In this document: piece after piece, positions 1 to 12,614 of the stretch
How the letters are laid out: every line of letters begins with the position of its first letter
How positions within the stretch are numbered: the first letter of the stretch is position 1
Assembly (NCBI GenBank): GCA_033558025.1
Contig: JAUCEF010000013.1
Span: forward strand, 1,977,001-2,041,000
From: Phytophthora sp. 'mugwort'
Taxonomy: Eukaryota; Oomycota; Peronosporomycetes; Peronosporales; Peronosporaceae
Direction of reading: 5' to 3'
DNA: 64,000 nt
Notes under the pieces: model-generated
Told to the model about the DNA's origin: nothing
The model's database searches: none
What the model saw: the letters and a program-made list of their open reading frames with translations, nothing else
Made by a program: the position numbers and the translations under genes

Positions 1-376
1 GCACCCTCCAGCTCTCCCGGACACATCTATCTGCCACGTCTGCCGATCGCTCCCAGTCCGTCCCTCGCTCATCATGGCGGCTACACCTCAAGTTGACGGC
101 CTGTGGCCTGAGTGGTCCGCATTACGTCTATGCTGATAGTCCGGTCGGCTCGAATGTTAAGAATACCTGGCCATGCCTCCCAGCAGACCCGAAATAATTG
201 ACAACATCGAAAGCGCCATACGTTCGAAAGCAGTATCTATGTTCGTGAATAGCGGTCCGGGGTCTGTCGGTAGGACACGACACAACACGTCGGGACTGTG
301 TAGGCAGTGGCAAAATACACAAGGCATGCAACAAGCAGCAGAGAGTCTCGAACGGCCGTTGACGGAGACAAGAAGA

Positions 377-448
377 AGCGCGGGACCGGGATTGAACCAG
401 TGATCCTTCGAGCTGCAATCGAACGCTCTACCACTGAGCTACCCGCGC
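377..448 (-). tRNA. tRNA-Cys(GCA), array copy 1
   Basis: This copy stands as the description of all copies. Read on the minus strand, it folds into a full cloverleaf. The acceptor is GCGCGGG/CCCGCGC with 7 perfect pairs, and the D stem is GCTC/GAGC. The anticodon stem is TTCGA/TCGAA around loop TTGCAGC, so the anticodon is GCA (cysteine). The T stem is ACTGG/CCGGT with one T-G pair around loop TTCAATC. The discriminator base is U73, a known identity element for cysteinyl-tRNA synthetase. There is no intron and no encoded CCA, as expected for a nuclear eukaryotic gene. Internal Pol III A box (TAGCTCAGTGG) and B box (GGTTCAATCC) are present. The variable loop here is GGATC; most copies have GGGTC. 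Spacer type A. The nearest T4 run lies 61 nt beyond the discriminator base. Confidence 0.98.
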
Positions 449-929
449 GTCGAACCCTAACTATCCGCTACATCGTTTCAAAAATCTGGTTTGCTGGCCC
501 GGCACAGCCACACCTGCGCATCGACGCACGCTCGGCCTCGCCGCCGACCCCCCGCACCCTCCAGCTCTCCCGGACACATCTATCTGCCACGTCTGCCGAT
601 CGCTCCCAGTCCGTCCCTCGCTCATCATGGCGGCTACACCTCAAGTTGACGGCCTGTGGCCTGAGTGGTCCGCATTACGTCTATGCTGATAGTCCGGTCG
701 GCTCGAATGTTAAGAATACCTGGCCATGCCTCCCAGCAGACCCGAAATAATTGACAACATCGAAAGCGCCATACGTTCGAAAGCAGTATCTATGTTCGTG
801 AATAGCGGTCCGGGGTCTGTCGGTAGGACACGACACAACACGTCGGGACTGTGTAGGCAGTGGCAAAATACACAAGGCATGCAACAAGCAGCAGAGAGTC
901 TCGAACGGCCGTTGACGGAGACAAGAAGA

Positions 930-1001
930 AGCGCGGGACCGGGATTGAACCAGTGATCCTTCGAGCTGCAATCGAACGCTCTACCACTGAGCTACCCGCG
1001 C
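930..1001 (-). tRNA. tRNA-Cys(GCA), array copy 2
   Basis: Variable loop GGATC; spacer type A. Confidence 0.97.
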
Positions 1002-1482
1002 GTCGAACCCTAACTATCCGCTACATCGTTTCAAAAATCTGGTTTGCTGGCCCAGCACCGCCACACCTGCGCATCGACGCACGCTCGGCCTCGCCGCCGA
1101 CCCCCCGCACCCTCCAGCTCTCCCGGACACATCTATCTGCCACGTCTGCCGATCGCTCCCAGTCCGTCCCTCGCTCATCATGGCGGCTACACCTCAAGTT
1201 GACGGCCTGTGGCCTGAGTGGTCCGCATTACGTCTATGCTGATAGTCCGGTCGGCTCGAATGTTAAGAATACCTGGCCATGCCTCCCAGCAGACCCGAAA
1301 TAATTGACAACATCGAAAGCGCCATACGTTCGAAAGCAGTATCTATGTTCGTGAATAGCGGTCCGGGGTCTGTCGGTAGGACACGACACAACACGTCGGG
1401 ACTGTGTAGGCAGTGGCAAAATACACAAGGCATGCAACAAGCAGCAGAGAGTCTCGAACGGCCGTTGACGGAGACAAGAAGA

Positions 1483-1554
1483 AGCGCGGGACCGGGATTG
1501 AACCAGTGACCCTTCGAGCTGCAATCGAACGCTCTACCACTGAGCTACCCGCGC
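1483..1554 (-). tRNA. tRNA-Cys(GCA), array copy 3
   Basis: Variable loop GGGTC; spacer type A. Confidence 0.97.
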
Positions 1555-2035
1555 GTCGAACCCTAACTATCCGCTACATCGTTTCAAAAATCTGGTTTGC
1601 TGGCCCGGCACAGCCACACCTGCGCATCGACGCACGCTCGGCCTCGCCGCCGACCCCCCGCACCCTCCAGCTCTCCCGGACACATCTATCTGCCACGTCT
1701 GCCGATCGCTCCCAGTCCGTCCCTCGCTCATCATGGCGGCTACACCTCAAGTTGACGGCCTGTGGCCTGAGTGGTCCGCATTACGTCTATGCTGATAGTC
1801 CGGTCGGCTCGAATGTTAAGAATACCTGGCCATGCCTCCCAGCAGACCCGAAATAATTGACAACATCGAAAGCGCCATACGTTCGAAAGCAGTATCTATG
1901 TTCGTGAATAGCGGTCCGGGGTCTGTCGGTAGGACACGACACAACACGTCGGGACTGTGTAGGCAGTGGCAAAATACACAAGGCATGCAACAAGCAGCAG
2001 AGAGTCTCGAACGGCCGTTGACGGAGACAAGAAGA

Positions 2036-2107
2036 AGCGCGGGACCGGGATTGAACCAGTGACCCTTCGAGCTGCAATCGAACGCTCTACCACTGAGCTA
2101 CCCGCGC
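2036..2107 (-). tRNA. tRNA-Cys(GCA), array copy 4
   Basis: Variable loop GGGTC; spacer type A. Confidence 0.97.
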
Positions 2108-2588
2108 GTCGAACCCTAACTATCCGCTACATCGTTTCAAAAATCTGGTTTGCTGGCCCGGCACAGCCACACCTGCGCATCGACGCACGCTCGGCCTCGC
2201 CGCCGACCCCCCGCACCCTCCAGCTCTCCCGGACACATCTATCTGCCACGTCTGCCGATCGCTCCCAGTCCGTCCCTCGCTCATCATGGCGGCTACACCT
2301 CAAGTTGACGGCCTGTGGCCTGAGTGGTCCGCATTACGTCTATGCTGATAGTCCGGTCGGCTCGAATGTTAAGAATACCTGGCCATGCCTCCCAGCAGAC
2401 CCGAAATAATTGACAACATCGAAAGCGCCATACGTTCGAAAGCAGTATCTATGTTCGTGAATAGCGGTCCGGGGTCTGTCGGTAGGACACGACACAACAC
2501 GTCGGGACTGTGTAGGCAGTGGCAAAATACACAAGGCATGCAACAAGCAGCAGAGAGTCTCGAACGGCCGTTGACGGAGACAAGAAGA

Positions 2589-2660
2589 AGCGCGGGACCG
2601 GGATTGAACCAGTGACCCTTCGAGCTGCAATCGAACGCTCTACCACTGAGCTACCCGCGC
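2589..2660 (-). tRNA. tRNA-Cys(GCA), array copy 5
   Basis: Variable loop GGGTC; spacer type A. Confidence 0.97.
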
Positions 2661-3141
2661 GTCGAACCCTAACTATCCGCTACATCGTTTCAAAAATCTG
2701 GTTTGCTGGCCCAGCACCGCCACACCTGCGCATCGACGCACGCTCGGCCTCGCCGCCGACCCCCCGCACCCTCCAGCTCTCCCGGACACATCTATCTGCC
2801 ACGTCTGCCGATCGCTCCCAGTCCGTCCCTCGCTCATCATGGCGGCTACACCTCAAGTTGACGGCCTGTGGCCTGAGCGGTCCGCATTACGTCTATGCTG
2901 ATAGTCCGGTCGGCTCGAATGTTAAGAATACCTGGCCATGCCTCCCAGCAGACCCGAAATAATTGACAACATCGAAAGCGCCATACGTTCGAAAGCAGTA
3001 TCTATGTTCGTGAATAGCGGTCCGGGGTCTGTCGGTAGGACACGACACAACACGTCGGGACTGTGTAGGCAGTGGCAAAATACACAAGGCATGCAACAAG
3101 CAGCAGAGAGTCTCGAACGGCCGTTGACGGAGACAAGAAGA

Positions 3142-3213
3142 AGCGCGGGACCGGGATTGAACCAGTGATCCTTCGAGCTGCAATCGAACGCTCTACCACT
3201 GAGCTACCCGCGC
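3142..3213 (-). tRNA. tRNA-Cys(GCA), array copy 6
   Basis: Variable loop GGATC; spacer type A; this unit has the rare GAGCGG variant at 2875-2880. Confidence 0.97.
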
Positions 3214-3694
3214 GTCGAACCCTAACTATCCGCTACATCGTTTCAAAAATCTGGTTTGCTGGCCCGGCACAGCCACACCTGCGCATCGACGCACGCTCGG
3301 CCTCGCCGCCGACCCCCCGCACCCTCCAGCTCTCCCGGACACATCTATCTGCCACGTCTGCCGATCGCTCCCAGTCCGTCCCTCGCTCATCATGGCGGCT
3401 ACACCTCAAGTTGACGGCCTGTGGCCTGAGTGGTCCGCATTACGTCTATGCTGATAGTCCGGTCGGCTCGAATGTTAAGAATACCTGGCCATGCCTCCCA
3501 GCAGACCCGAAATAATTGACAACATCGAAAGCGCCATACGTTCGAAAGCAGTATCTATGTTCGTGAATAGCGGTCCGGGGTCTGTCGGTAGGACACGACA
3601 CAACACGTCGGGACTGTGTAGGCAGTGGCAAAATACACAAGGCATGCAACAAGCAGCAGAGAGTCTCGAACGGCCGTTGACGGAGACAAGAAGA

Positions 3695-3766
3695 AGCGCG
3701 GGACCGGGATTGAACCAGTGACCCTTCGAGCTGCAATCGAACGCTCTACCACTGAGCTACCCGCGC
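3695..3766 (-). tRNA. tRNA-Cys(GCA), array copy 7
   Basis: Variable loop GGGTC; spacer type A. Confidence 0.97.
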
Positions 3767-4247
3767 GTCGAACCCTAACTATCCGCTACATCGTTTCAAA
3801 AATCTGGTTTGCTGGCCCAGCACCGCCACACCTGCGCATCGACGCACGCTCGGCCTCGCCGCCGACCCCCCGCACCCTCCAGCTCTCCCGGACACATCTA
3901 TCTGCCACGTCTGCCGATCGCTCCCAGTCCGTCCCTCGCTCATCATGGCGGCTACACCTCAAGTTGACGGCCTGTGGCCTGAGTGGTCCGCATTACGTCT
4001 ATGCTGATAGTCCGGTCGGCTCGAATGTTAAGAATACCTGGCCATGCCTCCCAGCAGACCCGAAATAATTGACAACATCGAAAGCGCCATACGTTCGAAA
4101 GCAGTATCTATGTTCGTGAATAGCGGTCCGGGGTCTGTCGGTAGGACACGACACAACACGTCGGGACTGTGTAGGCAGTGGCAAAATACACAAGGCATGC
4201 AACAAGCAGCAGAGAGTCTCGAACGGCCGTTGACGGAGACAAGAAGA

Positions 4248-4319
4248 AGCGCGGGACCGGGATTGAACCAGTGACCCTTCGAGCTGCAATCGAACGCTCT
4301 ACCACTGAGCTACCCGCGC
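4248..4319 (-). tRNA. tRNA-Cys(GCA), array copy 8
   Basis: Variable loop GGGTC; spacer type A. Confidence 0.97.
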
Positions 4320-4800
4320 GTCGAACCCTAACTATCCGCTACATCGTTTCAAAAATCTGGTTTGCTGGCCCGGCACAGCCACACCTGCGCATCGACGCAC
4401 GCTCGGCCTCGCCGCCGACCCCCCGCACCCTCCAGCTCTCCCGGACACATCTATCTGCCACGTCTGCCGATCGCTCCCAGTCCGTCCCTCGCTCATCATG
4501 GCGGCTACACCTCAAGTTGACGGCCTGTGGCCTGAGTGGTCCGCATTACGTCTATGCTGATAGTCCGGTCGGCTCGAATGTTAAGAATACCTGGCCATGC
4601 CTCCCAGCAGACCCGAAATAATTGACAACATCGAAAGCGCCATACGTTCGAAAGCAGTATCTATGTTCGTGAATAGCGGTCCGGGGTCTGTCGGTAGGAC
4701 ACGACACAACACGTCGGGACTGTGTAGGCAGTGGCAAAATACACAAGGCATGCAACAAGCAGCAGAGAGTCTCGAACGGCCGTTGACGGAGACAAGAAGA

Positions 4801-4872
4801 AGCGCGGGACCGGGATTGAACCAGTGACCCTTCGAGCTGCAATCGAACGCTCTACCACTGAGCTACCCGCGC
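4801..4872 (-). tRNA. tRNA-Cys(GCA), array copy 9
   Basis: Variable loop GGGTC; spacer type A. Confidence 0.97.
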
Positions 4873-5353
4873 GTCGAACCCTAACTATCCGCTACATCGT
4901 TTCAAAAATCTGGTTTGCTGGCCCGGCACAGCCACACCTGCGCATCGACGCACGCTCGGCCTCACCGCCGACCCCCCGCACCCTCCAGCTCTCCCGGACA
5001 CATCTATCTGCCACGTCTGCCGATCGCTCCCAGTCCGTCCCTCGCTCATCATGGCGGCTACACCTCAAGTTGACGGCCTGTGGCCTGAGTGGTCCGCATT
5101 ACGTCTATGCTGATAGTCCGGTCGGCTCGAATGTTAAGAATACCTGGCCATGCCTCCCAGCAGACCCGAAATAATTGACAACATCGAAAGCGCCATACGT
5201 TCGAAAGCAGTATCTATGTTCGTGAATAGCGGTCCGGGGTCTGTCGGTAGGACACGACACAACACGTCGGGACTGTGTAGGCAGTGGCAAAATACACAAG
5301 GCATGCAACAAGCAGCAGAGAGTCTCGAACGGCCGTTGACGGAGACAAGAAGA

Positions 5354-5425
5354 AGCGCGGGACCGGGATTGAACCAGTGACCCTTCGAGCTGCAATCGAA
5401 CGCTCTACCACTGAGCTACCCGCGC
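5354..5425 (-). tRNA. tRNA-Cys(GCA), array copy 10
   Basis: Variable loop GGGTC; spacer type A. Confidence 0.97.
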
Positions 5426-5906
5426 GTCGAACCCTAACTATCCGCTACATCGTTTCAAAAATCTGGTTTGCTGGCCCGGCACAGCCACACCTGCGCATCG
5501 ACGCACGCTCGGCCTCGCCGCCGACCCTCCGCACCCTCCAGCTCTCCCGGACACATCTATCTGCCACGTCTGCCGATCGCTCCCAGTCCGTCCCTCGCTC
5601 ATCATGGCGGCTACACCTCAAGTTGACGGCCTGTGGCCTGAGTGGTCCGCATTACGTCTATGCTGATAGTCCGGTCGGCTCGAATGTTAAGAATACCTGG
5701 CCATGCCTCCCAGCAGACCCGAAATAATTGACAACATCGAAAGCGCCATACGTTCGAAAGCAGTATCTATGTTCGTGAATAGCGGTCCGGGGTCTGTCGG
5801 TAGGACACGACACAACACGTCGGGACTGTGTAGGCAGTGGCAAAATACACAAGGCATGCAACAAGCAGCAGAGAGTCTCGAACGGCCGTTGACGGAGACA
5901 AGAAGA

Positions 5907-5978
5907 AGCGCGGGACCGGGATTGAACCAGTGACCCTTCGAGCTGCAATCGAACGCTCTACCACTGAGCTACCCGCGC
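5907..5978 (-). tRNA. tRNA-Cys(GCA), array copy 11
   Basis: Variable loop GGGTC; spacer type A; private variant ACCCTCC near 5524. Confidence 0.97.
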
Positions 5979-6459
5979 GTCGAACCCTAACTATCCGCTA
6001 CATCGTTTCAAAAATCTGGTTTGCTGGCCCAGCACCGCCACACCTGCGCATCGACGCACGCTCGGCCTCGCCGCCGACCCCCCGCACCCTCCAGCTCTCC
6101 CGGACACATCTATCTGCCACGTCTGCCGATCGCTCCCAGTCCGTCCCTCGCTCATCATGGCGGCTACACCTCAAGTTGACGGCCTGTGGCCTGAGTGGTC
6201 CGCATTACGTCTATGCTGATAGTCCGGTCGGCTCGAATGTTAAGAATACCTGGCCATGCCTCCCAGCAGACCCGAAATAATTGACAACATCGAAAGCGCC
6301 ATACGTTCGAAAGCAGTATCTATGTTCGTGAATAGCGGTCCGGGGTCTGTCGGTAGGACACGACACAACACGTCGGGACTGTGTAGGCAGTGGCAAAATA
6401 CACAAGGCATGCAACAAGCAGCAGAGAGTCTCGAACGGCCGTTGACGGAGACAAGAAGA

Positions 6460-6531
6460 AGCGCGGGACCGGGATTGAACCAGTGACCCTTCGAGCTGCA
6501 ATCGAACGCTCTACCACTGAGCTACCCGCGC
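6460..6531 (-). tRNA. tRNA-Cys(GCA), array copy 12
   Basis: Variable loop GGGTC; spacer type A. Confidence 0.97.
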
Positions 6532-7012
6532 GTCGAACCCTAACTATCCGCTACATCGTTTCAAAAATCTGGTTTGCTGGCCCAGCACCGCCACACCTGC
6601 GCATCGACGCACGCTCGGCCTCGCCGCCGACCCCCCGCACCCTCCAGCTCTCCCGGACACATCTATCTGCCACGTCTGCCGATCGCTCCCAGTCCGTCCC
6701 TCGCTCATCATGGCGGCTACACCTCAAGTTGACGGCCTGTGGCCTGAGTGGTCCGCATTACGTCTATGCTGATAGTCCGGTCGGCTCGAATGTTAAGAAT
6801 ACCTGGCCATGCCTCCCAGCAGACCCGAAATAATTGACAACATCGAAAGCGCCATACGTTCGAAAGCAGTATCTATGTTCGTGAATAGCGGTCCGGGGTC
6901 TGTCGGTAGGACACGACACAACACGTCGGGACTGTGTAGGCAGTGGCAAAATACACAAGGCATGCAACAAGCAGCAGAGAGTCTCGAACGGCCGTTGACG
7001 GAGACAAGAAGA

Positions 7013-7084
7013 AGCGCGGGACCGGGATTGAACCAGTGACCCTTCGAGCTGCAATCGAACGCTCTACCACTGAGCTACCCGCGC
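7013..7084 (-). tRNA. tRNA-Cys(GCA), array copy 13
   Basis: Variable loop GGGTC; spacer type A. Confidence 0.97.
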
Positions 7085-7565
7085 GTCGAACCCTAACTAT
7101 CCGCTACATCGTTTCAAAAATCTGGTTTGCTGGCCCGGCACAGCCACACCTGCGCATCGACGCACGCTCGGCCTCGCCGCCGACCCCCCGCACCCTCCAG
7201 CTCTCCCGGACACATCTATCTGCCACGTCTGCCGATCGCTCCCAGTCCGTCCCTCGCTCATCATGGCGGCTACACCTCAAGTTGACGGCCTGTGGCCTGA
7301 GTGGTCCGCATTACGTCTATGCTGATAGTCCGGTCGGCTCGAATGTTAAGAATACCTGGCCATGCCTCCCAGCAGACCCGAAATAATTGACAACATCGAA
7401 AGCGCCATACGTTCGAAAGCAGTATCTATGTTCGTGAATAGCGGTCCGGGGTCTGTCGGTAGGACACGACACAACACGTCGGGACTGTGTAGGCAGTGGC
7501 AAAATACACAAGGCATGCAACAAGCAGCAGAGAGTCTCGAACGGCCGTTGACGGAGACAAGAAGA

Positions 7566-7637
7566 AGCGCGGGACCGGGATTGAACCAGTGATCCTTCGA
7601 GCTGCAATCGAACGCTCTACCACTGAGCTACCCGCGC
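7566..7637 (-). tRNA. tRNA-Cys(GCA), array copy 14
   Basis: Variable loop GGATC; spacer type A. Confidence 0.97.
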
Positions 7638-8118
7638 GTCGAACCCTAACTATCCGCTACATCGTTTCAAAAATCTGGTTTGCTGGCCCGGCACAGCCAC
7701 ACCTGCGCATCGACGCACGCTCGGCCTCGCCGCCGACCCCCCGCACCCTCCAGCTCTCCCGGACACATCTATCTGCCACGTCTGCCGATCGCTCCCAGTC
7801 CGTCCCTCGCTCATCATGGCGGCTACACCTCAAGTTGACGGCCTGTGGCCTGAGTGGTCCGCATTACGTCTATGCTGATAGTCCGGTCGGCTCGAATGTT
7901 AAGAATACCTGGCCATGCCTCCCAGCAGACCCGAAATAATTGACAACATCGAAAGCGCCATACGTTCGAAAGCAGTATCTATGTTCGTGAATAGCGGTCC
8001 GGGGTCTGTCGGTAGGACACGACACAACACGTCGGGACTGTGTAGGCAGTGGCAAAATACACAAGGCATGCAACAAGCAGCAGAGAGTCTCGAACGGCCG
8101 TTGACGGAGACAAGAAGA

Positions 8119-8190
8119 AGCGCGGGACCGGGATTGAACCAGTGATCCTTCGAGCTGCAATCGAACGCTCTACCACTGAGCTACCCGCGC
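8119..8190 (-). tRNA. tRNA-Cys(GCA), array copy 15
   Basis: Variable loop GGATC; spacer type A. Confidence 0.97.
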
Positions 8191-8671
8191 GTCGAACCCT
8201 AACTATCCGCTACATCGTTTCAAAAATCTGGTTTGCTGGCCCGGCACAGCCACACCTGCGCATCGACGCACGCTCGGCCTCGCCGCCGACCCCCCGCACC
8301 CTCCAGCTCTCCCGGACACATCTATCTGCCACGTCTGCCGATCGCTCCCAGTCCGTCCCTCGCTCATCATGGCGGCTACACCTCAAGTTGACGGCCTGTG
8401 GCCTGAGTGGTCCGCATTACGTCTATGCTGATAGTCCGGTCGGCTCGAATGTTAAGAATACCTGGCCATGCCTCCGAGCAGACCCGAAATAATTGACAAC
8501 ATCGAAAGCGCCATACGTTCGAAAGCAGTATCTATGTTCGTGAATAGCGGTCCGGGGTCTGTCGGTAGGACACGACACAACACGTCGGGACTGTGTAGGC
8601 AGTGGCAAAATACACAAGGCATGCAACAAGCAGCAGAGAGTCTCGAACGGCCGTTGACGGAGACAAGAAGA

Positions 8672-8743
8672 AGCGCGGGACCGGGATTGAACCAGTGATC
8701 CTTCGAGCTGCAATCGAACGCTCTACCACTGAGCTACCCGCGC
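8672..8743 (-). tRNA. tRNA-Cys(GCA), array copy 16
   Basis: Variable loop GGATC; spacer type A with the private variant CTCCGAG near 8475. Confidence 0.97.
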
Positions 8744-9224
8744 GTCGAACCCTAACTATCCGCTACATCGTTTCAAAAATCTGGTTTGCTGGCCCAGCAC
8801 CGCCACACCTGCGCATCGACGCACGCTCGGCCTCGCCGCCGACCCCCCGCACCCTCCAGCTCTCCCGGACACATCTATCTGCCACGTCTGCCGATCGCTC
8901 CCAGTCCGTCCCTCGCTCATCATGGCGGCTACACCTCAAGTTGACGGCCTGTGGCCTGAGTGGTCCGCATTACGTCTATGCTGATAGTCCGGTCGGCTCG
9001 AATGTTAAGAATACCTGGCCATGCCTCCCAGCAGACCCGAAATAATTGACAACATCGAAAGCGCCATACGTTCGAAAGCAGTATCTATGTTCGTGAATAG
9101 CGGTCCGGGGTCTGTCGGTAGGACACGACACAACACGTCGGGACTGTGTAGGCAGTGGCAAAATACACAAGGCATGCAACAAGCAGCAGAGAGTCTCGAA
9201 CGGCCGTTGACGGAGACAAGAAGA

Positions 9225-9296
9225 AGCGCGGGACCGGGATTGAACCAGTGACCCTTCGAGCTGCAATCGAACGCTCTACCACTGAGCTACCCGCGC
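9225..9296 (-). tRNA. tRNA-Cys(GCA), array copy 17
   Basis: Variable loop GGGTC; spacer type A. Confidence 0.97.
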
Positions 9297-9777
9297 GTCG
9301 AACCCTAACTATCCGCTACATCGTTTCAAAAATCTGGTTTGCTGGCCCGGCACAGCCACACCTGCGCATCGACGCACGCTCGGCCTCGCCGCCGACCCCC
9401 CGCACCCTCCAGCTCTCCCGGACACATCTATCTGCCATGTCTGCCGATCGCTCCCAGTCCGTCCCTCGCTCATCATGGCGGCTACACCTCAAGTTGACGG
9501 CCTGTGGCCTGAGTGGTCCGCATTACGTCTATGCTGATAGTCCGGTCGGCTCGAATGTTAAGAATACCTGGCCATGCCTCCCAGCAGACCCGAAATAATT
9601 GACAACATCGAAAGCGCCATACGTTCGAAAGCAGTATCTATGTTCGTGAATAGCGGTCCGGGGTCTGTCGGTAGGACACGACACAACACGTCGGGACTGT
9701 GTAGGCAGTGGCAAAATACACAAGGCATGCAACAAGCAGCAGAGAGTCTCGAACGGCCGTTGACGGAGACAAGAAGA

Positions 9778-9849
9778 AGCGCGGGACCGGGATTGAACCA
9801 GTGACCCTTCGAGCTGCAATCGAACGCTCTACCACTGAGCTACCCGCGC
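9778..9849 (-). tRNA. tRNA-Cys(GCA), array copy 18
   Basis: Variable loop GGGTC; spacer type A; shares the rare GCCATGTCTG variant with copy 38. Confidence 0.97.
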
Positions 9850-10330
9850 GTCGAACCCTAACTATCCGCTACATCGTTTCAAAAATCTGGTTTGCTGGCC
9901 CGGCACAGCCACACCTGCGCATCGACGCACGCTCGGCCTCGCCGCCGACCCCCCGCACCCTCCAGCTCTCCCGGACACATCTATCTGCCACGTCTGCCGA
10001 TCGCTCCCAGTCCGTCCCTCGCTCATCATGGCGGCTACACCTCAAGTTGACGGCCTGTGGCCTGAGTGGTCCGCATTACGTCTATGCTGATAGTCCGGTC
10101 GGCTCGAATGTTAAGAATACCTGGCCATGCCTCCCAGCAGACCCGAAATAATTGACAACATCGAAAGCGCCATACGTTCGAAAGCAGTATCTATGTTCGT
10201 GAATAGCGGTCCGGGGTCTGTCGGTAGGACACGACACAACACGTCGGGACTGTGTAGGCAGTGGCAAAATACACAAGGCATGCAACAAGCAGCAGAGAGT
10301 CTCGAACGGCCGTTGACGGAGACAAGAAGA

Positions 10331-10402
10331 AGCGCGGGACCGGGATTGAACCAGTGACCCTTCGAGCTGCAATCGAACGCTCTACCACTGAGCTACCCGC
10401 GC
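10331..10402 (-). tRNA. tRNA-Cys(GCA), array copy 19
   Basis: Variable loop GGGTC; spacer type A. Confidence 0.97.
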
Positions 10403-10883
10403 GTCGAACCCTAACTATCCGCTACATCGTTTCAAAAATCTGGTTTGCTGGCCCAGCACCGCCACACCTGCGCATCGACGCACGCTCGGCCTCGCCGCCG
10501 ACCCCCCGCACCCTCCAGCTCTCCCGGACACATCTATCTGCCACGTCTGCCGATCGCTCCCAGTCCGTCCCTCGCTCATCATGGCGGCTACACCTCAAGT
10601 TGACGGCCTGTGGCCTGAGTGGTCCGCATTACGTCTATGCTGATAGTCCGGTCGGCTCGAATGTTAAGAATACCTGGCCATGCCTCCCAGCAGACCCGAA
10701 ATAATTGACAACATCGAAAGCGCCATACGTTCGAAAGCAGTATCTATGTTCGTGAATAGCGGTCCGGGGTCTGTCGGTAGGACACGACACAACACGTCGG
10801 GACTGTGTAGGCAGTGGCAAAATACACAAGGCATGCAACAAGCAGCAGAGAGTCTCGAACGGCCGTTGACGGAGACAAGAAGA

Positions 10884-10955
10884 AGCGCGGGACCGGGATT
10901 GAACCAGTGATCCTTCGAGCTGCAATCGAACGCTCTACCACTGAGCTACCCGCGC
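10884..10955 (-). tRNA. tRNA-Cys(GCA), array copy 20
   Basis: Variable loop GGATC; spacer type A. Confidence 0.97.
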
Positions 10956-11436
10956 GTCGAACCCTAACTATCCGCTACATCGTTTCAAAAATCTGGTTTG
11001 CTGGCCCGGCACAGCCACACCTGCGCATCGACGCACGCTCGGCCTCGCCGCCGACCCCCCGCACCCTCCAGCTCTCCCGGACACATCTATCTGCCACGTC
11101 TGCCGATCGCTCCCAGTCCGTCCCTCGCTCATCATGGCGGCTACACCTCAAGTTGACGGCCTGTGGCCTGAGTGGTCCGCATTACGTCTATGCTGATAGT
11201 CCGGTCGGCTCGAATGTTAAGAATACCTGGCCATGCCTCCCAGCAGACCCGAAATAATTGACAACATCGAAAGCGCCATACGTTCGAAAGCAGTATCTAT
11301 GTTCGTGAATAGCGGTCCGGGGTCTGTCGGTAGGACACGACACAACACGTCGGGACTGTGTAGGCAGTGGCAAAATACACAAGGCATGCAACAAGCAGCA
11401 GAGAGTCTCGAACGGCCGTTGACGGAGACAAGAAGA

Positions 11437-11508
11437 AGCGCGGGACCGGGATTGAACCAGTGACCCTTCGAGCTGCAATCGAACGCTCTACCACTGAGCT
11501 ACCCGCGC
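11437..11508 (-). tRNA. tRNA-Cys(GCA), array copy 21
   Basis: Variable loop GGGTC; spacer type A. Confidence 0.97.
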
Positions 11509-11989
11509 GTCGAACCCTAACTATCCGCTACATCGTTTCAAAAATCTGGTTTGCTGGCCCGGCACAGCCACACCTGCGCATCGACGCACGCTCGGCCTCG
11601 CCGCCGACCCCCCGCACCCTCCAGCTCTCCCGGACACATCTATCTGCCACGTCTGCCGATCGCTCCCAGTCCGTCCCTCGCTCATCATGGCGGCTACACC
11701 TCAAGTTGACGGCCTGTGGCCTGAGTGGTCCGCATTACGTCTATGCTGATAGTCCGGTCGGCTCGAATGTTAAGAATACCTGGCCATGCCTCCCAGCAGA
11801 CCCGAAATAATTGACAACATCGAAAGCGCCATACGTTCGAAAGCAGTATCTATGTTCGTGAATAGCGGTCCGGGGTCTGTCGGTAGGACACGACACAACA
11901 CGTCGGGACTGTGTAGGCAGTGGCAAAATACACAAGGCATGCAACAAGCAGCAGAGAGTCTCGAACGGCCGTTGACGGAGACAAGAAGA

Positions 11990-12061
11990 AGCGCGGGACC
12001 GGGATTGAACCAGTGACCCTTCGAGCTGCAATCGAACGCTCTACCACTGAGCTACCCGCGC
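11990..12061 (-). tRNA. tRNA-Cys(GCA), array copy 22
   Basis: Variable loop GGGTC; spacer type A. Confidence 0.97.
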
Positions 12062-12542
12062 GTCGAACCCTAACTATCCGCTACATCGTTTCAAAAATCT
12101 GGTTTGCAGGCCCGGCACAGCCACACCTGCGCATCGACGCACGCTCGGCCTCGCCGCCGACCCCCCGCACCCTCCAGCTCTCCCGGACACATCTATCTGC
12201 CACGTCTGCCGATCGCTCCCAGTCCGTCCCTCGCTCATCATGGCGGCTACACCTCAAGTTGACGGCCTGTGGCCTGAGTGGTCCGCATTACGTCTATGCT
12301 GATAGTCCGGTCGGCTCGAATGTTAAGAATACCTGGCCATGCCTCCCAGCAGACCCGAAATAATTGACAACATCGAAAGCGCCATACGTTCGAAAGCAGT
12401 ATCTATGTTCGTGAATAGCGGTCCGGGGTCTGTCGGTAGGACACGACACAACACGTCGGGACTGTGTAGGCAGTGGCAAAATACACAAGGCATGCAACAA
12501 GCAGCAGAGAGTCTCGAACGGCCGTTGACGGAGACAAGAAGA

Positions 12543-12614
12543 AGCGCGGGACCGGGATTGAACCAGTGACCCTTCGAGCTGCAATCGAACGCTCTACCAC
12601 TGAGCTACCCGCGC
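12543..12614 (-). tRNA. tRNA-Cys(GCA), array copy 23
   Basis: Variable loop GGGTC; spacer type A. Confidence 0.97.

Noticed and set aside
100..190. A possible second (Ser/Leu-like) tRNA in the spacer, with an A-box-like TGGCCTGAGTGG and a B-box-like GGCTCGAATG
   Set aside because: The acceptor and T stems do not pair, position 33 is not T, and the B box is incomplete.
452..462. Telomere-like AACCCTAACT next to each tRNA
   Set aside because: A single CCCTAA per unit, not a tandem repeat. It is likely chance.
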